Below are positions 13,376 through 57,900 of a DNA stretch of 64,000 nucleotides, piece after piece (the stretch's first letter is position 1; the number at the start of each line of letters is the position of its first letter). This stretch comes from Plecoglossus altivelis (taxonomy: Eukaryota; Chordata; Actinopteri; Osmeriformes; Plecoglossidae). The translations under genes were made by a program, and so were the position numbers. Where the stretch lies: the NCBI GenBank assembly GCA_036571765.1, contig BROE01000001.1, forward strand, positions 10,804,288 through 10,868,287, in the 5' to 3' direction. A model generated the notes under the pieces. It had not been told where the DNA came from. It searched no databases and saw nothing but the letters and a program-made list of their open reading frames with translations.

Positions 13376-13436
13376 AGAGAGGCAGACAGAGAGGCAAGCA
13401 GGCAGGCAGACAGAGAGGCAAGCAGGCAGGCAGGCA

Positions 13437-13502
<66 letters not shown>

Positions 13503-13503
13503 T
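13376..13503. repeat. (GGCA)n tetranucleotide array
   Basis: Degenerate GGCAGACAGA units lead into a pure GGCA array at about 13430-13501. It forms the left edge of a locally duplicated interval. Confidence 0.95.
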
Positions 13504-13699
13504 CAGGGGGGCATTATTGTGAAGCTATGAAACGCGTGTGAGGCAACGGCAGGGCTAAGGTTTATGCAGGCAGGAAGGGCAGACTGTAGTATGGGGAGAT
13601 CAGAGTGCGTAGAGCAGACAGACGAGATCAGAGAAGATCAGACAGACAGGCAGGCAGGCAGGCTAGGCAGGCAGGCCACGGCGCTAGGCGGCAGGAGGC

Positions 13700-14097
13700 G
13701 GCTAGGCAGGCAGGCAGGCATGCAAAAAGGATTAGCTTGCCAGGGTAGGTTAGGGTAGGTAGGGTTAGGTAGGCTAGGGATAGGTACAGTGCTAGGTAGG
13801 TAGGCAGGGTCATTTTGAGCTAATTATCTATGCTGCGCATCACATTCTAGACAGTTCTCTGAAAGATGATAGAATGCATGGGTGTGGATGGGAGGCACCA
13901 TGGGGTTGAGGTCAGTGTTGAGCTCATATGATAAACATGATGTTACAGGCAATGTGTGTCATCAAATGACAGACTGACCCATTTGGGTTAGATGAGGTTA
14001 GATGGTCACACATCCTCCAGAATAAAGACTTTAATAACCTCTGTCGGAACAGTCTTGGCATTGTGGCTTAAAGATAATGTGTTCCTTTCTTTCATCA

Positions 14098-14131
<34 letters not shown>

Positions 14132-14503
14132 CAATCAAAAAGATTAGCTGCCAGGGTAGGTAGGTAGGTAGGTAGGTAGGTAGGTAGGTAGGTAGGTAGG
14201 TAGGTAGGTAGGCAGGGTCATTTTGAGCTAATTATCTATGCTGCGCATCACATTCTAGACAGTTCTCTGAAAGATGATAGAATGCATGGGTGTGGATGGG
14301 AGGCACCATGGGGTTGAGGTCAGTGTTGAGCTCATATGATAAACATGATGTTACAGGCAATGTGTGTCATCAAATGACAGACTGACCCATTTGGGTTAGA
14401 TGAGGTTAGATGGTCACACATCCTCCAGAATAAAGACTTTAATAACCTCTGTCGGAACAGTCTTGGCATTGTGGCTTAAAGATAATGTGTTCCTTTCTTT
14501 CAT
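13700..14503. repeat. Tandem duplication flanked by GGCA/TAGG arrays
   Basis: A 293-bp non-repetitive segment at 13803-14095 recurs at 14211-14503 with no difference that I can see by eye. Each copy is preceded by a CAGG run, a short AAAA-GATTAGCT linker and a TAGG run. The linker and TAGG parts differ between copies by scattered small indels. Confidence 0.9.
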
Positions 14504-17299
14504 GCTAATGGTACAGTCACACCACATCACGCTTCTTTGTATGACTATCAGGTTTGAAAAGGCACAGTAGGTGTACCAGAGTCGTGCTCTTTCTCCAGGG
14601 ATTGTTAAAAACAAATACTAGTTAGAACAAAACTATACCTGATACCTTTCCCCCCAGTGTCCCCTTCACCTATGGCTTGTTACACACGCACTGCCTTTAG
14701 CAAGCACAGTGTTGTCCATCATTTAATGAGCTATTTCTGCTTGCCATACATTTTATGGATAATTAACAGCAAATTAGGGCATTCCGTTCCAATATACCCT
14801 GTCCTGAAAGTGTTGTATTCAGCAGACATCCCGGTGTAATTATTCACAGCAAACCTTTTCATAAATTCTAGATGTAGAGGTCACAAGAGGTCACCTAGAA
14901 AAGCAAACGCTACGAAACCAACGGACAATTTGAATATTTTATTAATATGTAGAAAATGTATTAAAAAAGGAACTATACAGTACATGTTTTCAGTCAAACT
15001 AGATCTAATTTGATCGTAATAGTTTTAGATTATCCAACAGTATCATTGTAGTCAACAGAGGAGCTTTTCGACAGACACATTTCCTTCACATCATCATGGT
15101 TAGTATCACTGATGAGTCGTCAAACACACTTTACACTGAGGCTTAAGCGAGAGGGTCTCGAAACAGGATCGAGTGTCCTACCAATACTAATCACGTACAT
15201 AAATAAATAAATAACGAAACGTTTGCCTTTTACTTGAAACACAAAGAAATACTGAATAAAGGAAAACAAGATTAAAGGTTTAGAATGTGATCCATTGAGA
15301 ATTTGTTCCAATGCATGCAGCACTTGGATTTGGGTTAAGAAACATCAAACTGAAGTGCCAGATACGTTTCTACCATCTGCTGCACAGATGAATTATAAAG
15401 TGAGGCCTGCCCTCAACATTTTTGAAAATAAGGTCTTTAATTGTCCTCCTTCACTGAGGGGAAATGTCTAACTTGCCTCCAACGTAAACACATATTAGTT
15501 TAATTCACAGGATCACAAAGACATATTTGAATATATTTTATAGTTCTTCACATTTGGAGGCAGATTACCATATTTTAACGCAAAAGTACCTATGAACATG
15601 AAGGTGGGAATGGATCCGGGTTTTGACTACATCGCGACTTAGCTTGATACATTCTACTTAGACAGATCAACTAGAAATCTGCTGCTCGTTGAAACAGCAT
15701 CAAACATACTAATGAAAAGTCAACATGATCTCATTCTGATGGACTGGGGACTGAATGAATTTTAAAAATTTGAAGCAATGGATCTAAATGATTATAACTG
15801 TGTTAAATGTTAGCAAATAGCGGTTTGAGTCATTGGGCTCACCTCAGGTTTTCTAAAGTGACATCTTGCACATTAACGTTAAATACATTCCTTTCTTTAT
15901 CTACAAACTTCACATCCTGTTGTCTCCTGTACCAACATGCACTGAGGCAATGTTTTTCTACAGTACATAGTTAAATAAGTACACACACACCCTAATCTAG
16001 AATAAAACACAATGTTTTGCTCAGGAAGAGATGCATTGTAATTAACTGCTCTGAATTCAAGGGGATTTCAGAGGAGAAATTCAACACTAGAATACAAGAA
16101 AATATTCTAATGACATGTTTGTTATTACCATGAAAGTGTTGATGGTATTCTTAGCATGCAATAGACTCAACCGTGCTGAAAAGAAAGCTGTCAACAGCTA
16201 TGGTTAGAACACCAGGGGGTACAAGAAGCGGTTCTATGTTATGAATTGAATCTATTGGGTAAAAGACAAAGTTCTTTCCCTATTATTTCTATGAGTTAAT
16301 ATTAGTTCTTGTCTATAGGATGGGCAATCACCATAGTTTTCAAGTCTAAAGGACAGTGAAGAAAAACCATATACACTTGTTATGATACAGTACAGGCCCA
16401 CTTTGTAGTTGCATTCATTTAGATAGTATTTAGATTTACTTTGTCTCAGCTACTTAGTCAGAAATCCAGTCAAGACTACCAAGAAGAATAAGCGTTTTGG
16501 ATTAAAGTGTTAGCACTGATGGCAGTAGATTGACTTGTCAGAAATCAAAGAAAACGAATAGTTGCCCGCTTGTTTCTTACAGTGATGGTAGAAGCAACGT
16601 CTTGCAAATAAATCACTTAGCTGGGAGTAGGAGGATGAGATCATTTGCTGAAACGGGTAACATTGGTTTATCACAGCTACAATGAAAAGAAACGAGACCA
16701 TTTCAAAGATGGAAACACACGACATGTGATTGAATCTGTAATCGTGGGAGAAACGAAAGATGAATCCGTGTATTCTCCGTTTTCTCTTTGGTTTGATGTG
16801 ACGTTTCTGCAGGCGTATTAAGAAAACGACGCATGAACTGTTTCTTCATAGGTACACTACGTGTAAGAAACAACATCAACTGAACAGAAAATTGCCAATA
16901 ACAGAGAATCCACATGGCCCCTTTCATGCCTGCACGGTTTAGTATCTTTAACTTGACAACGTTAATCAATAGTTTCTGAACGACAGTGGTTACATGTTGC
17001 TTAACATTAGTGTACTTAAAGTAAGCTATTTCTATTGTTATCCCTTAACTCATTTTTGTTTGTCGTTCTGTGTCTATCCACATTCTCACTCCTAGACAGC
17101 TCAATTCTACGGCTGTTTACGTTGCAGATTTCTTTTACATTCAAAATTCAAACGGACACATAATATGAGATGAATAAATGGTGATCAGTCCACTGTTATA
17201 TGCTGGTGTTTCACTTGGTGATTGCTGAAGCAGAGTGAATGGTTGAACTTGAATGCTCACTTGAACTTTTGCAATGTCCGCCGAATATTTGAAGGGGTA
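14504..17299. other. Region downstream of tnr; possible long tnr 3' UTR
   Basis: AT-rich, mostly non-repetitive sequence without recognisable coding exons. On the - strand it carries a second AATAAA (14943-14938) and an AU-rich element-like motif (15199-15214). It could be an extended tnr 3' UTR or plain intergenic DNA. Confidence 0.4.
14938..14943 (-). terminator. tnr: Distal tnr polyadenylation signal (candidate)
   Basis: AATAAA on the - strand about 2.87 kb after the tnr stop. It would define a long 3' UTR isoform. Supported only by the hexamer. Confidence 0.3.
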
Positions 17300-17305
17300 T
17301 TTATT
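17300..17305 (-). terminator. tnr: Proximal tnr polyadenylation signal (candidate)
   Basis: AATAAA on the - strand about 505 bases after the tnr stop, preceded by an AU-rich nonamer at 17332-17345. The downstream GU-rich element is weak. Confidence 0.5.
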
Positions 17306-17809
17306 AGTTAAACGCAGTTAGGCTTTTCAACTAAATAAATAAAATCTACGTAACAAGTTCTCAAACTATATTTTGAAGTAGATGAATTTTGTTACAATAT
17401 CAGTTATAAAAATAGATATCTTGCATGTTGTCAGGTCAAATAGAATCTTGATCAAATGCTTTTTTTCTTCTCCAGGGGAACGAAACGCTGGCTATGTAGA
17501 GGAGCGTTCACAAAAGCTAAACTCTGAGCGCTGTTCTTTAAGTCCCACAACTTCAAGGCAAACCGCTAAAGACAAAGACCCCAGGGTCTGCCTCCTTAAC
17601 ATCAGCAAAAAGAAGCACAGTCATACAAAATCTTTTCAACAAATGACATAGACTAGCTCGCACCCTCACGCCTTCGTGTGAAAGTAGAGCGTAGCTGTAT
17701 CTATCTAAAGATAGAGGGTGTATCCCAGGGAAGGGAGAGGGGGGATAGAGGCGAGGGGGGAGGGGGGAGAGGGAATGGGAGGGTTTAGGGGGGCCTTGGA
17801 GGGAGGTTC
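17306..17809 (-). other. tnr: tnr proximal 3' UTR (inferred)
   Basis: Starts directly after the TAA stop. The first 80 or so bases of the transcript are C/CU-rich (G-rich on the + strand, 17726-17805). The distal end holds overlapping AUUUA pentamers. Confidence 0.5.
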
Positions 17810-49026
<31,217 letters not shown>

Positions 49027-49063
49027 GGGCCTCACTAAGACACCACTGGAACACTAAACAGAG
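49027..49063 (-). other. tnr: tnr 5' UTR portion in first coding exon
   Basis: 37 bases between the ATG and a strong acceptor on the - strand (ctctcctctcctctgcag, ag at 49065-49064). At least one non-coding 5' exon must therefore lie upstream. Confidence 0.65.
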
Positions 49064-49529
49064 CTGCAGAGGAGAGGAGAGCAGTGGAGTGGAGAGAGAA
49101 GGCATTAAATACAACAGTCTTTAAGTGCTTTTAAAATGGCTCTCAACAACATCCATTAGGTTGAAATCAGCTTTGTATGTCCACACACGTTCGAGTTTGT
49201 GTATGTGTCCTTGCACAGGCGTGTGTTGTCATACATGGGTGTGAGCAAGGCAGCTTCTTTGAATTAAAATCGAAATATTTTATTGTAAAATCGTAGTCAT
49301 CGGTTTAAAGTAACAACACCATGCTTCTGGGACACTAAGCGGACTCAAAGTCAAGCCATCACACAACATCAAATATTTGATCTTTCCACAGGGGAAGTGA
49401 TGCTGACAGATCGAGTAAAGAATGTGTTGCTACGTGAATTCAATAGAGCTGTGGCTTTACAGATTTTCTTCTTCCTCTAACAATGTAATCCCCTTTCCTG
49501 TGACTGGGCTCGGGACACAACTAACAACA

Positions 49530-49790
49530 GATCAGATCCTGTGAAGCGGGCAGGGAGACAGGCAAGGAGATGGACAGGGAGGCAGAGAGACAGGCAGGAA
49601 TGTAGACAGGGAGGCAGGGAGACAAGTGCGGCGCAGAGAAATGGACAGAACCAGGGGTAGGAACGTAAGACAGACAAGAAGGCAGACAGACAGAGAGGCA
49701 GGCAGGCAAACAGACAGGGAGGCAGACAGACAGGGAGGCAGACAGACAAGCAGGCTGGCAAACAGGCAGGGAAGCAGTTAGACATGGCTA
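49530..49790. repeat. GACAGG/GGCA-type degenerate minisatellite
   Basis: Repeated GGCAGACAGACAGGGAGGCA-like units. The Cys/Leu/Pro-rich ORF on the - strand is a product of the repeat. Confidence 0.9.
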
Positions 49791-51557
49791 TCCTTCAGGA
49801 AAAAATGTCCTTATCTGAGATATTTCTGTATCTGTTAAAAGGACATTGCAGGCCCAGAACCTCTTAAAGCAGTAATCAGAATCTAACAGAGGACACTGAA
49901 CAACAGAAGGGGGGTCCCAGTTTGCGAAAGAAAAGAGAGAAAAATTGAAAGGGGAACAGCTTGACTAGTGTCGGAACATAAACCATGGCTGCTGGCGGCT
50001 AGGTTGGGTCTCTACAGGAGGTCAAACACAGCATGACGCAGAGCCTGTGTGGCGGCTACACAATCTTTCATCCCAACAATGCACCTCTTGTGGAAAATAA
50101 GAAATTCTCTTCTGAAAATCCCATCACAGAAACAATAAGTTGACTCGTTCCTTCACTGTATTCTCTTTCTCTGTATCACTCAGGATAAATATTTCATATT
50201 CGCCCCTGATTCTATCTCCCGGACATGCTGTTCTGTGCCACCCTTCAACACACTGCTCATCTTTAATGGTTACTTACGACCAGGCTTCTTCCTCAAGGTG
50301 AAACCATGCTGTGTGTGAGTGTATGTGTGTATCTACGTGAGGATGTGTGAGTATCTATATGTGTGTGTGTGTGTGTTGAACTGAAACAGATATTAAGGTT
50401 GAAGGCAGTGTATTAGTCACTCTGGGGGATTGAGAGCCTGGTGGGTCATAAGTTAGGATGCGCCGCGCAGTTTACAGTAGGTTTCACACACTGGCGCTAA
50501 TATCTTTATGGATGACTTTGGCCTTGAGGATGGCTGTTAAAGGGTGAGCTAATACAGCCTTTACCTCTAGCCGCTCGCAGAATGTGAAATGATCTCCTTC
50601 TCTCTTCCCCTCATGCGAAGACATCCACTCTGACACGACGTGAGCCATTTAACCCGCAAATTCCCCAAATAAATGAGAAGCACGGAGATGAGGAGGGAAA
50701 TCAAACGGACAAGGCCGAGCGCGACATTCTTTTCACAGCCATTACTTTGTGAAGTACGTGCCACTGCAATGGAAGGCCGTTTAGCTGAAATGACATCCTT
50801 GAAGAACCCTGCAAAATGGCCCTCTGACTTGCTTTCTTTCTTATAAATAGGGACTGTTATAAACAGCCACAGAAGGTCTTGATGTGCCATAGACCAAGAG
50901 AAGGTTCAACATGCTCACAAGCCTATACATCAGCCTACAGCTAATATTCACTCCAATTATCCACGTGATGCGTAGCTCTTGCCAGGAAAGGACATGCAAG
51001 GTGAGATCGCTGCATGGACTGGCAGAGTTAGCATTGTAGATGGACTAACAATGAGTGTTGCCATGGCACTTCGCGGCAGCCTTCCAGCCCTGTGAAGGCT
51101 TTTACAGAGTCGGAAGAACAAGTGGTTTGGTGCCTTCGGGTCTTGTTATCTTCCGATGCCCTCAGCCCTTCCCGACAAGGGAACGCTTCCATCTTGACGG
51201 TCGTCCTGGCTGAAGTTGTACAGCTTTCCATCAGGAGGTGGCTGGACCGCCCCGCGGGTGTACACGGCTCCATCAGTGTACTTTCAAGAACAAGGCGCCT
51301 TCAACACGAGTTCTCTTCCCACTTCCCAACCACTTAATGTGCCGGTCTTCGGCTTTGACATTAATTAGATTTGACAGCATGGGCGCAGGCAGGCACATAG
51401 CGTTCCGCTTCCTTTGATTCCTAAACCGCCCTGCCCCTGCCTGAAAGCCTTCACACTTAAGCTGTGTCTGTTGGGCTCAGCGCGGAGCAAAAGCTTCACT
51501 TCCCAGCCGTGTTGGATGAAGAGAAACGACCTGGCTAGGGCAGTTCGTGGGGAGATG

Positions 51558-51934
51558 GGGGGTGGGGGGGGGGGGGGGGGGGGGGGTGGGTGGGGGGGGG
51601 GTGGGGTGGCGGGGGAAAAGGGGAAAAAAAAGGGAAGGTTAGAAGGCAGCGCTGTATCTAGGTCAAAACAATTGAGGGGTGCAATTGTTGGGCCCTTGGG
51701 AAAGAGCGGGAGGGAGAAGAGAAACCATACCCGGGTGGGCGCTCCTGGAGGGAGATGAGGGTTCCCTTTTTTTTTTTTTTTTTAAGAAAACCCCAAAAGG
51801 TTTTTTGGCGCCCGGGGCAGTGCTTCGAGAGAATACAGGCTGTGTGTGTGTGTGTAGTGTGTGTGTGTGTGCGCGTGTGTGTGGTGTNNNNNNNNNNNNN
51901 NNNNNNNNNNNNNNNNNNNNNNNNNNNCCCCCCC
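51558..51934. other. Low-quality region with 40-base assembly gap
   Basis: N at 51888-51927. The left flank has long poly-G (51558-51600), poly-T (51767-51782) and TG runs; the right flank starts with poly-C. The sequence close to the gap should not be trusted. Confidence 0.9.
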
Positions 51935-54900
51935 CCATCTCTTCAACGCTGTAGCTCTGGGGACATCAGTGATAGCAGCAGAACCATTTTGGGGAAATTC
52001 GTGCGGTTCCCTTCAAAGCAGGTATTTTGTTTTTGATAGGCATCCATGGATGTGGAGTGTGGAAGTGTGTGATTAGAGTGCATGCTGTTAAAGGTTAGTG
52101 CCCTGACAATGATAGCAACGTATACATTTACTGTGGGGGGATGCAACTTTACCCCCTGCTTGTTAAAATGATCAAAAGTTCGCTACGGGGACAAAGCACT
52201 GTCCTTTTACAAGTGATGAAGAAACAGCATGTGACCATGCCGGAAGATTGGAAAAAGAATGTTTTGTAAATGTGAAGAAATCTCTAAACAGCTCCAAGGT
52301 CCCTTTTTAAATTTGAGGAGAGATATGGCATAGGGATTACTTTTGACAAATTGTGAACTGAGATTAATGTAGGTGAATATTGTCCATAAAACCTGAGACA
52401 GTGAGCAATTTTAAAAGACATCTCAGTTTCAGAGTGCTCTCAGAAAGTCTTGTAGGCAATCAAAAAGAAATGATTTAGATCCGAACCATATTCATTCCAT
52501 CTTTTTCAATTGGTTTCTGCCTCACTTTCTCTATCTTTCGAGACACGCCTTTTAATCCGAAACCCTTTCTTTATGACCAAAGCCTGAAAAGATGAGATGA
52601 AAAATGGAAAAATCTGCCCTCTGCAATTACACAGAGCATCAAATCCAGTTTTACCATGATAAAAGTTCAAACAGATCAACTTTTTTCATCTCCCATCATC
52701 CTGTAAGGTTGAAGGACGACTGAGCACAGCCACAGAAGACAAAAGCTACTGTTGTGCACTTAACTCAGGAGACAAACATTCCCCTCTCCACGTATCATCC
52801 CTGTACCAGGAAAGGTGTATCAACTCTGGCAATAACGAAAGCACCAATCTTGTCTGGCATTATAAGCAGTCATTCCAATAACAAATCTACTGAGTCCCAC
52901 TTATATCCCCAGCATCTGCTTTCACCTTGATATAAACATATTATTACTTTCAAGCCAGACCTACACAATATATCCTCTCTGTCAGAGCCAATAGCTGTGT
53001 TCACCTTCCTCTCCAGAGGGCAGAGATATACTGTACCACACAGCTCAGACTTGATTGAAGTGTCAGGAAGAGAAGCACGCCTGACTTAAACCCTTGAAGG
53101 CTCGGACTGCTTCAGATCCAACAAGCAACCTGTGCTGATCAGTCTGGAACTCCTTCTGTCATGTTATGTTCATTAAGATAACTGGTCGAACGTATTTCCA
53201 TGGTGTTCCGCGAAAGAAGTCATCAGATGTATTTAGAAAGATACGTTGCAATCTTTACTCACAACGTGATATATTCCAAGGCAGATTGAAACGTTATTTT
53301 TTAAACGTTTACTTGTACGTCTCGTGTGACTGTTTTACAACATATATCATTAAGGAGCCTGTCTTATTTATGGATTCTGTGTGGTAACTGTAAACATGGA
53401 GTGACTTGAGCATATTGTGTCCTCCTGAATTAGTTGATTGAATTTTATTTGAATTGAATGTCTTAAACCCACGTGACTACACAGCAGGCTCATTCAGGCG
53501 AACTGTGTCACTACATGCAGGAGATGCATGAAAAGAGTTCACATAATACACGTACCCACCGCTGCTGACTGCAACCTCAAAACAGGTGAATTGTCTCTAA
53601 TTCAACAGCAACATTTACACACAATACTGTACATTGATGGGTAATCATAAAACATCTTAAAATGCTTGATAGTCTTTCCCACACTAGAAATAAATTGGTT
53701 GTAAAAGAGCATTCATCGGTTTTCGGGAATGAAAGACGTGAAGGTCATAATCTTGAATAGGGTTCCTATTGTGAAGCTCCGAACGATGCTAGCGTAATTT
53801 ACAGTATCTGCACACAGTCTATTTGCTGTTATGACAGCTCAAGGATTAAATACTTAATCCCCTCTCATAGTATCACCTCCAAAAAGGAAAAACAAATCAA
53901 TTCACAACTCACACTCATTATAAATTAACTCCAAGAACTCTGGTGCCGGTCCCTCAAGAGTACATTTCATACTCGACGGATAAACGTTTTACAGTTTGTC
54001 TCTCCGGTCTATTGTTATAGCCGTGTTTGGCTATCACCATAATCTGTGCTTGTTTCCTTTGGCTGACGCTGCCAGCCCCCTCCTAAAGACGTGGGTTACA
54101 CAAACTATTACACAGCACTTTGGATTATATATGAAGGCAGTGTTGAAGGTCTGTCTCTCCTGTATGCTGGGGCTTGATGATCACAGGGACTGCTCGAAGC
54201 CCCCAGGGGACCACGTCCCTGCGGGTCCAGGGAGGCGATGCTCTGTGGATCAACCTCGGCTCTTATCAGAGAGGGACAGAGGCTTCAAGGCCTCATGGCC
54301 TCCAGGTCTCCAGTCATTGCTATCTCTCTGACTGAGGCATATTTCTTTGCCCACATGTGTGTGTCTCCCTCCCCTGGTCTCACAGGATACGCAGAAGATG
54401 AAATGAGTCAGCCCAAGGGGTGCTCGTCAGTGTCAGGATCGTTCAGCGCTTCGTCCGGCCCAGCGGAAGGAGGTCGAAGCTTTGTGCCAATAAACTCAGC
54501 GACGTCACTTCACACCCGTAGCGCAGTGTCACACGACAAGACAGGGAGAGAGGGAGAGGCTGGTGCCAAACCTCCAGAGCGATTTCATGCCCCTCTCCCT
54601 CGTGGGTCGTTTTTTTTGTTGCTCAGTCTTTCTCATGAGATCTCTTTCTCCTCTCTCGTCCTCTCCTTCCGTCTCTCACCCTATCCTCCCCCTTGTCATC
54701 CTCTCCCTCATTTTCAGTTTCCCTCCCCGACATCTTCATCCTTCGTCTCTGAATTTGAATCAAGCCAGAGCTGCAGTTTGCAGGGAGGGAAAGCTATCTT
54801 TGCCTCCTTCTCCTGTCTTCTGGTACTGCTAGCTGCAGCTGCTACAGCCCTCCCCCCCGGTTAGACACAGTTGCAGGAAAGGCAAGCCCTAACCTCCATT

Positions 54901-57900
54901 TGCACAGGTTAATGTGCTAACACCTCCACACAGACATGGAACCAATCCACAGTTTCTCCACAGATGCCCCGCCTCCTTGTCTCCACCTCGTAAATCTCAG
55001 CGCTCCAACAATATCACGCTTCTGTTCTCATTACTCCTTCGGCTCTCGCCAAATTGCCTCGTCTTTCAGGATCATCGGCCACTGTTTGGCTCCAGCCCCT
55101 GTGACCCGGAAAGGATGGAACCCCTCTTCCCTCCTTCACGGATCTGTGAAACATACAACTGTTGATGTTCGTGATCACAGGTGGCTTGTTGACCACCTTG
55201 ATTGGTGTACAGCTTTTCCTGACACGATCACAGTGTTTTCCTTAGCTAGATTACAATGCCATAATGGTGACGGAGCAGTCAGAAGTTGTCAGTTGTTGAA
55301 AATCTCTGAGCTGCGAAGCAGCAACTATAATGGGTCTCTTCCACACCTTTCAACACTCAACAAAGTGGAAGTAACTTGTTTAAGACGACCGCCATCACCT
55401 TGTCAATATCTCCGCTGAAATCGGGGACACATTTTCCCATCGCCGCTGGTAAACATGTCACCGCGTAACATCATATTACCGTACCATCTGCCTCGAGAAA
55501 GAGACAAGATAGAGATCAAGAATTTGTGCTGGTGGCTATCAGAGTGTCGAGTGTGAAGCCAGCTGCTACTGCTGCTGCTGCTGCACACACAGAGGTCTCC
55601 TGACTAGAAGTATGAATCATGGCCAGTCGTGCTGCTCTACCGTGGTTTAATATAAGGACATGGAGGTGGAGAGATGAAAGGAATGGATAAGGGGGAGAGA
55701 GGAAAAGAGAGAAGCACAGAGAGAGAGGGAGAGAGAGGGAGAGAGTGAAGGAGGGAGAGAGGGAGATGGAAGGCGAGAGGGAGAAAGGAAGAAAGAGAAG
55801 GAGAGAGAGAGGGAGATGGAGGGAGAGAGAGCAAGATAGATGCACTTAAAAGCATGTTTAAATGCTGATGGCTTTTCTGCGATTCATGCAGATATGATTC
55901 GAAAAGACTCGAAGTGAATATCTGTTCCAACTGTAGAGTACTGTACATCACAGGGCTGAACAGCCATGACTCCATTAGTCTGTCAGCTAACACTGTTCGG
56001 CTATCTGAAATGAAATGCCATAGCCAGTTCATTGGCCTCTCCACTGAGAAAAAAATGTTAAGTATAGAACGTAATCTGAGGGAGCTCTGGACCAGTCCAT
56101 TTCAGTCGTCAAAAGTAGAAGCAATGCATTTATGCAATTACTGCAGCTAAATTGTCCTGGGTTTTCCTTACTATTACTGGACATAATACTTAAAGACATT
56201 TAGAGGTAATTCAATTTGATTTTACACAACGTGCAGGCACATTTCAAATGAAAGTAGGGATGCGACGCAAGCAGGACCTAAATTATACTGATACTTAAAT
56301 GTAGGCAAAGCTACATTTCTTTGTTCTAATCGTCTTTTTTGTGTTAATTCTGTCTTATTTTCTGTAGCTGACAGCATGGAAAAGCATTGAAGGGATATGT
56401 TGGTCCCCAGGCCTGATAAGTGGTAATATTCCTCCTCCTCCCTCCCTCCCTCTCCTTTTTCTCTCCCTCTCTCAGGCAGTGTTAAACCCCCCTGACCTGC
56501 TTTTGATACATCCCTGTCTCCGTCACCCCTCTCTCACTAAGTCCCTTCTTACTTTCATCTTCCTCTTTCAGACCATTCTGTTTCCTGTGGGCCAAAACTG
56601 ACAAGCTATTGTGCTGCCTTTCATGGAAAGCCTGTGAGAAATGGCTTTTTTCTCTCATTCACTTTCTCTTCTCTCTCCATATCTCTCTCTCTCCCCATTT
56701 CTCTCTCTCCCTCTCTCTCTCCTCCCTCTGTCTTTCTGTTTCTGTACCACAAGACAAGTGAAGTGAGGAGATGAAGGCAGTTTGACTTCAGAAGACAAAA
56801 CAATACCACGACGTGTCAGACAAACTAAAGAAAGGAATGTTTTCAGTTGTTTGTGACTGTTTGATGTAGGTGCCAAACCAGAGGAAAGTGAAAAGCATGC
56901 ATCTCTTTCAACTCGTTAGTGCTGCAATTTACTTAGAGACGGTGGTGCTCATAACTATGCAATACAGGAGTTATTTAGGTAAACGGGCTTCAGAGACGTT
57001 AGTTATTTTTGGCTTCCTGTGGTTTTGTAGGGCTGGGTAGTGGTCTGTGCAATTGGAGTCTCTTGGACAGGTAGACAGTTTGTCTATCTGGCATTTTGTC
57101 ACATCATTTCCAGTGTCTGGATAAGTTCTTGAGCATGCTTACACTGACAGTAGAGAAAGTGGAGATGACATTGTAGTAGACAAGAGCATTGCCTGTCAGA
57201 AAAAAAAGAAAAAAATCAATTTGCCTAAATCCAGAAATCTTAGGATCTTAGACCAGTGGGCATTGAGGCGACTTCTAAAAGCCTTCCTTTCTCCAACAGG
57301 AATACGTCAGACACACAATACACCTGTCGATCCTCTAACCTCAACCACATCTATAATGGATCAAGGCAGGGTCATATTGATCGGGTATCTCTGCAGCCTT
57401 ACTGTGGCAGGGAGTCAGGTTCTGATCCAGCAAGTCCTAAAATATCCTGGCCAGGGATGAGGTGAGCACTAGGTCTGCCTCATTAAGAAACACTCTGCGG
57501 CGTGTCTGCCAGGCTTGAGGTACTGCTCCGTGGAAGAAGAGGACAGAACTCATTAGCATAGAGGACCGGTGTGTGCATGTGAGTGTCTGTGAGTGTGCGC
57601 GCATGTGCTTCAACTAGCCAGCCGTGCTGCCATCGTAATCATGGGTGACACATGCACAGGGACACTAATCTCTATTGATTAGAAATCTGAGATGAAAGGC
57701 TTCCTCTGCTGTCACTTCAACCCCCATCTCCTCTCTCTTTCCCTGTCTCCCTCTCTTTCCCCCTCTCTTTCCCTCTCTCTCTTTCCCTCTCCCTCTCTCT
57801 CTCTCTTTCCCTCTCCCTCTCTCTCTCTCTTTCCCTATCGACACCTCTCTCTCTTCCTTTCCCTCTCTCCACTTCTCGCATCTTCTGTCTTCTTTCTCCA

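Noticed and set aside
13376..14212. Direct repeats with spacing, considered as a CRISPR-like array
   Set aside because: Pure tetranucleotide microsatellites in a vertebrate genome; no unique spacers between conserved repeats.
49027..49035. Start of tnr three codons upstream (MRPMAEI...)
   Set aside because: The upstream codon is GTG; the first ATG at 49026 has a good context and is the eukaryotic start.
54238..54864. 208-codon + strand ORF upstream of tnr
   Set aside because: Low-complexity Ser/Pro/Leu-rich composition from CT-rich DNA, no domain, no splice or promoter context.
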